From assembly GCF_017696055.1 (NCBI RefSeq), contig NZ_JAAORG010000001.1, positions 434,001 to 498,000 on the forward strand: a stretch of 64,000 nt of DNA. Direction: 5' to 3'. Shown in pieces: positions 60,434 to 64,000 of the stretch (position 1 is its first letter; each line of letters begins with the position of its first letter). A model generated the notes under the pieces. The model made no database searches, was not told where the DNA came from, and saw only the letters and a list, made by a program, of their open reading frames with translations. Source of the DNA: Prochlorococcus marinus XMU1406. Its GTDB lineage: Bacteria; Cyanobacteriota; Cyanobacteriia; PCC-6307; Cyanobiaceae. A program made the position numbers and the translations under genes.

Positions 60434-62005
60434 TTAACTGAAATATGCTTTGGCGTCGTAAAGGGTTTCATCGCTTATCTCTGGAATTCCTCTCAAGATT
60501 GCGTATTTTTCAGTATTTGTTTTGACTTTACCTCTTACAAAAAATGGAACTTTTGTTAATTCAGCTCTACCAGATTCAGTCCAGATAATTCCTTCTTTAC
60601 TATTTTTTTCTTTTTTTTCGTGAGAATTTAAAAAGTCCTTTGTTTGCGTAGCTGTATGTCCTAAATGGCTTTGATGACCATCAACAAACTCAAAATCATG
60701 TTTGAACATATCAATAAGATGCTCTTCTAAGCCCATCATTAGGGGATGTACCCAGTCATCAAAAATCACATTTGCTCCTTCCCAACCCATTTGAGGGCTG
60801 TATCTTGCCGGAACATCTTGTACATGCATTGGAGTACTAATTACTGAGCATGGAATACCGAGTCTTTTTGCGCTATGCCTTTCCATTTGGGTTCCTAAAA
60901 CTAGTTCAGGAGCGGCTTTTTTCATGGCATCTTCTACTTCTAGATAATTGTTGGTTATTAGAGCTTCTACATTTAGATCTTTTGCAGTAGCTCTTACTTG
61001 CCTTGCCATCTCCCTACTGTATGTACCAAGACCAACTACTTCAAAACCCAATTCCTCTTTGGCAATTTTTGCAGCCGCAATTGCATGTGTTCCATCACCA
61101 AAAATAAAAACTCTTTTGCCAGTTAAGTAATTAGAATCAACTGATTTCGAGTACCATGGAAGTTTTGACTTGTGTTCTAATTCTTCCTTATTTGTCAAAG
61201 GGAGATCCAACTTATTATGAACTTCATTTATAAATTCAATTGTATTTTTTATTCCAATTGGAATAATATTTGTATATTCCATTCCAAAGTTCCGTCTAAG
61301 CCATTCACATGATGCTTCAGCAATTTCTTGATAAAGACAAATATTTATTTCAGCATCAATTAACCTTTTAATATCATCTGGACTAGCACCTAATGGAGCA
61401 ACAACGTTTGTATCTATTCCTTGTTCTGAGAGTATACGTTGGATTTCAATAACATCATCCCTGCATCTAAATCCTAGTAATGAAGGACCCAATATATTGA
61501 CTTTTGGTCTGCGACCTAATTTCTTCCACCTTAGAGCACTTATTTTTTCTGAAGAACTTACTTTCTCTTTTAAAAGAGTTCTTGTTAATTGATAAAAGGT
61601 TTCTGAAGCTCCCCAATTTTCTTTCTTGCTATAAGCAGGTAATTCAAGATTAACAATTGGCATATCAAACCCCATTCCTTTCGCAAGAGCTCCAGGTTGG
61701 TCTTGGATAAGTTCTGCTGTACAACTTTCTCCAACTAAAAGAGTTTTTGGTTTGAATCGATCTACGGCTTCCTTAATATTTTTCTTCACTAATTCGGCTG
61801 TATCTCCTCCTAGATCTCTGGCCTGAAAAGTTGTATATGTAACTGGAGGCCTTTGCCCTCTCCTTTCAATCATTGTAAAAAGAAGATCTGCATATGTATC
61901 TCCTTGAGGGGCATGAAGCACATAATGTATATCTTTCATTGAGGAGGCAATTCTCATCGCACCTACATGCGGTGGGCCTTCATATGTCCAAAGAGTTAAT
62001 TCCAT
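60434..62005 (-). CDS. chlB: Dark-operative protochlorophyllide reductase subunit B
   Basis: The 523-residue subunit forms the catalytic heterotetramer with Chl[18 protein letters not shown] near residue 32 holds the Asp that ligates the NB cluster, and [17 protein letters not shown] near 92 is another landmark. A C-terminal domain ends the protein. It begins six bases after the chlN stop on the same strand. Confidence 0.97.
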   Translation of the reverse strand: MELTLWTYEGPPHVGAMRIASSMKDIHYVLHAPQGDTYADLLFTMIERRGQRPPVTYTTFQARDLGGDTAELVKKNIKEAVDRFKPKTLLVGESCTAELIQDQPGALAKGMGFDMPIVNLELPAYSKKENWGASETFYQLTRTLLKEKVSSSEKISALRWKKLGRRPKVNILGPSLLGFRCRDDVIEIQRILSEQGIDTNVVAPLGASPDDIKRLIDAEINICLYQEIAEASCEWLRRNFGMEYTNIIPIGIKNTIEFINEVHNKLDLPLTNKEELEHKSKLPWYSKSVDSNYLTGKRVFIFGDGTHAIAAAKIAKEELGFEVVGLGTYSREMARQVRATAKDLNVEALITNNYLEVEDAMKKAAPELVLGTQMERHSAKRLGIPCSVISTPMHVQDVPARYSPQMGWEGANVIFDDWVHPLMMGLEEHLIDMFKHDFEFVDGHQSHLGHTATQTKDFLNSHEKKEKNSKEGIIWTESGRAELTKVPFFVRGKVKTNTEKYAILRGIPEISDETLYDAKAYFS

Positions 62006-62011
62006 ACTTTT

Positions 62012-63277
<1,266 letters not shown>

Positions 63278-63426
63278 TCAAGAGCTTATATTTCAAGCTT
63301 GCATAAACTTTTAAATTTAAGAAAGTAATTAATAAGTTCTCTTACAAAACGTACACATTTAAAAAACTTATATGAATGTTTAAATACTTAAATGAGAATT
63401 ATAAAAAAAAACTTTTGGGGCGTATT

Positions 63427-63795
63427 TTAATTTCTGTAGAAGGAATTTCCTTGACTTGTTTTTGAAATCTTCCATACATTTCTAGCTATTTTGGTAGCTA
63501 ATAATCCTGCTCTTTCTAACTTAGATTTCCCGGGTTTTGCTCCAATTAAAGCTGTCACTTCTGAAGTAGTTAAAGGTGCTCCTGTATTTATAGCTAATTG
63601 CGTTAACTCCAATCTATCTCTAAGGTTTTTGAGATTTACTTTTTCAATTTTATCTTCTTCTAACCAACTAAAAGATGGGTCTTTCTGAGATAGTTTTTGC
63701 ATTAAACTTAGGCTAACTAATCCAAGAGTTTGATCAGGAGTTAATTCTTTTTCAGTCCCAGAAACATTTGGTTCTTTTTTTTGAGAAGTTCCCAT
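63427..63795 (-). CDS. Conserved picocyanobacterial protein, unknown
   Basis: About 122 residues from the ATG at 63795 (MGTSQKKEPN); the frame reaches an ATG at 63846, but its first 17 residues look like leader sequence. The protein is helical, with LTPDQTLGLVSLSLMQKLS, SWLEEDKIEKVNL and LTTSEVTALIGAKPGKSKLERAGL, the last suggesting a helix-turn-helix-like end. It sits between chlN and csoS1D. No function is assigned. Confidence 0.6.
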   Translation of the reverse strand: MGTSQKKEPNVSGTEKELTPDQTLGLVSLSLMQKLSQKDPSFSWLEEDKIEKVNLKNLRDRLELTQLAINTGAPLTTSEVTALIGAKPGKSKLERAGLLATKIARNVWKISKTSQGNSFYRN

Positions 63796-63892
63796 AAAAA
63801 TGCATATCTTTATACTTGAAGTTATCGTTTTGTGGGAAGCATGCAAGTAAATTTAATAGAAAAATGAACCCTTATCAGTTATAGTCGCGTGA

Positions 63893-64000
63893 ATGGAACC
63901 AACTTCTAGTTTAAACAGAGGGAACCGAAAAAAAGGGAGTTCTCTTGTCACAGGATCTGAGGTGCAATCTCAGGCCAGTGGTGCTAGCTGTTTTATTACA
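63893..64000 (+). CDS. csoS1D: Carboxysome shell protein CsoS1D, N-terminal fragment
   Basis: The frame from ATG 63893 encodes 36 residues, MEPTSSLNRGNRKKGSSL and on, to the window edge. This matches, from memory, the flexible N-terminal extension of the Prochlorococcus tandem-BMC shell protein CsoS1D with a few substitutions. CsoS1D is a gated pore of the alpha-carboxysome and its gene usually precedes the cso operon. The body of the gene lies outside, so the match rests on this tail only. Confidence 0.8.
   Translation, partial: MEPTSSLNRGNRKKGSSLVTGSEVQSQASGASCFIT

Overview
The window is AT-rich (roughly two thirds A+T) and densely coded, with gene spacings of a few bases and many stop-stop or start-stop overlaps. 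The gene set points to a high-light-adapted Prochlorococcus. It has divinyl-chlorophyll-era picocyanobacterial versions of HemL, HemC, HemH (with a chlorophyll-binding-like tail), PsaM, Psb27, light-dependent POR and the dark-operative ChlLNB enzyme. It also has the alkane pair ADO/AAR, a B12-type corrinoid pathway (CobK, CobO) and the start of an alpha-carboxysome shell gene (csoS1D) at the right edge. Comparison is from memory of cyanobacterial protein families; no database was searched. I saw no rRNA, tRNA, CRISPR array, insertion sequence or prophage. The only mobile-element-type gene is a lone tyrosine recombinase at 41859-43028.

Layout. 1-8030: a truncated methionine aminopeptidase, an SDR, a BioD-like/DRTGG protein, YajQ, a prohibitin, hemL, xthA and several small cyanobacterial unknowns. 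8089-13800: a LarC-type protein coupled to a UPF0104 membrane protein, an iron ABC permease, a CobW GTPase with a His-rich 7-residue tandem repeat, a pterin dehydratase and a YjbQ protein. 13861-24060: an M32 carboxypeptidase, a family I pyrophosphatase, hemC, the principal sigma factor, priA, a DUF3153-type protein, argB, DUF2854 and ssb. 24087-32350: cobK, cutA, a PfkB kinase, purA, psb27, proS, a second and altered pyrophosphatase, an ArsC-like protein and lepB. 32406-43030: a double phosphoglycerate-mutase-like protein, a CPBP protease, a bitopic FtsL-like protein coupled to ftsI, transaldolase, a geranylgeranyl-reductase-family protein, frr, pyrH, cobO and the recombinase. 43094-49510: hemH, ilvB, a secreted SNase-like protein, a PgeF/laccase-family gene lacking a usual start codon, a Tab2-like protein and an S1 protein. 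49573-54970: a creatininase-family protein, then ado-aar-accA-SDR-folE on one strand. 54967-64000: trpF, an M50 homologue with a broken HExxH motif, lplA, psaM, a small bitopic protein, por converging on chlL-chlB-chlN, a small unknown and the 5' end of csoS1D.

How the genes work together. Tetrapyrrole supply is spread through the window: HemL and HemC (early steps), HemH (haem), POR and ChlLNB (chlorophyllide) and CobK/CobO (corrinoid). ADO, AAR and AccA link fatty-acid building to hydrocarbon output. FtsI and its coupled small membrane protein look like a septal-wall module.

The points most worth a second look are four apparent departures from textbook protein chemistry. (1) There are two family I pyrophosphatases, and the one with the usual cyanobacterial N-terminus has lost a metal-binding Asp. 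(2) The M50 homologue reads HEVFR instead of HExxH. (3) The laccase-family gene seems to need an ATT start. (4) A bitopic protein upstream of ftsI could be the missing FtsL.
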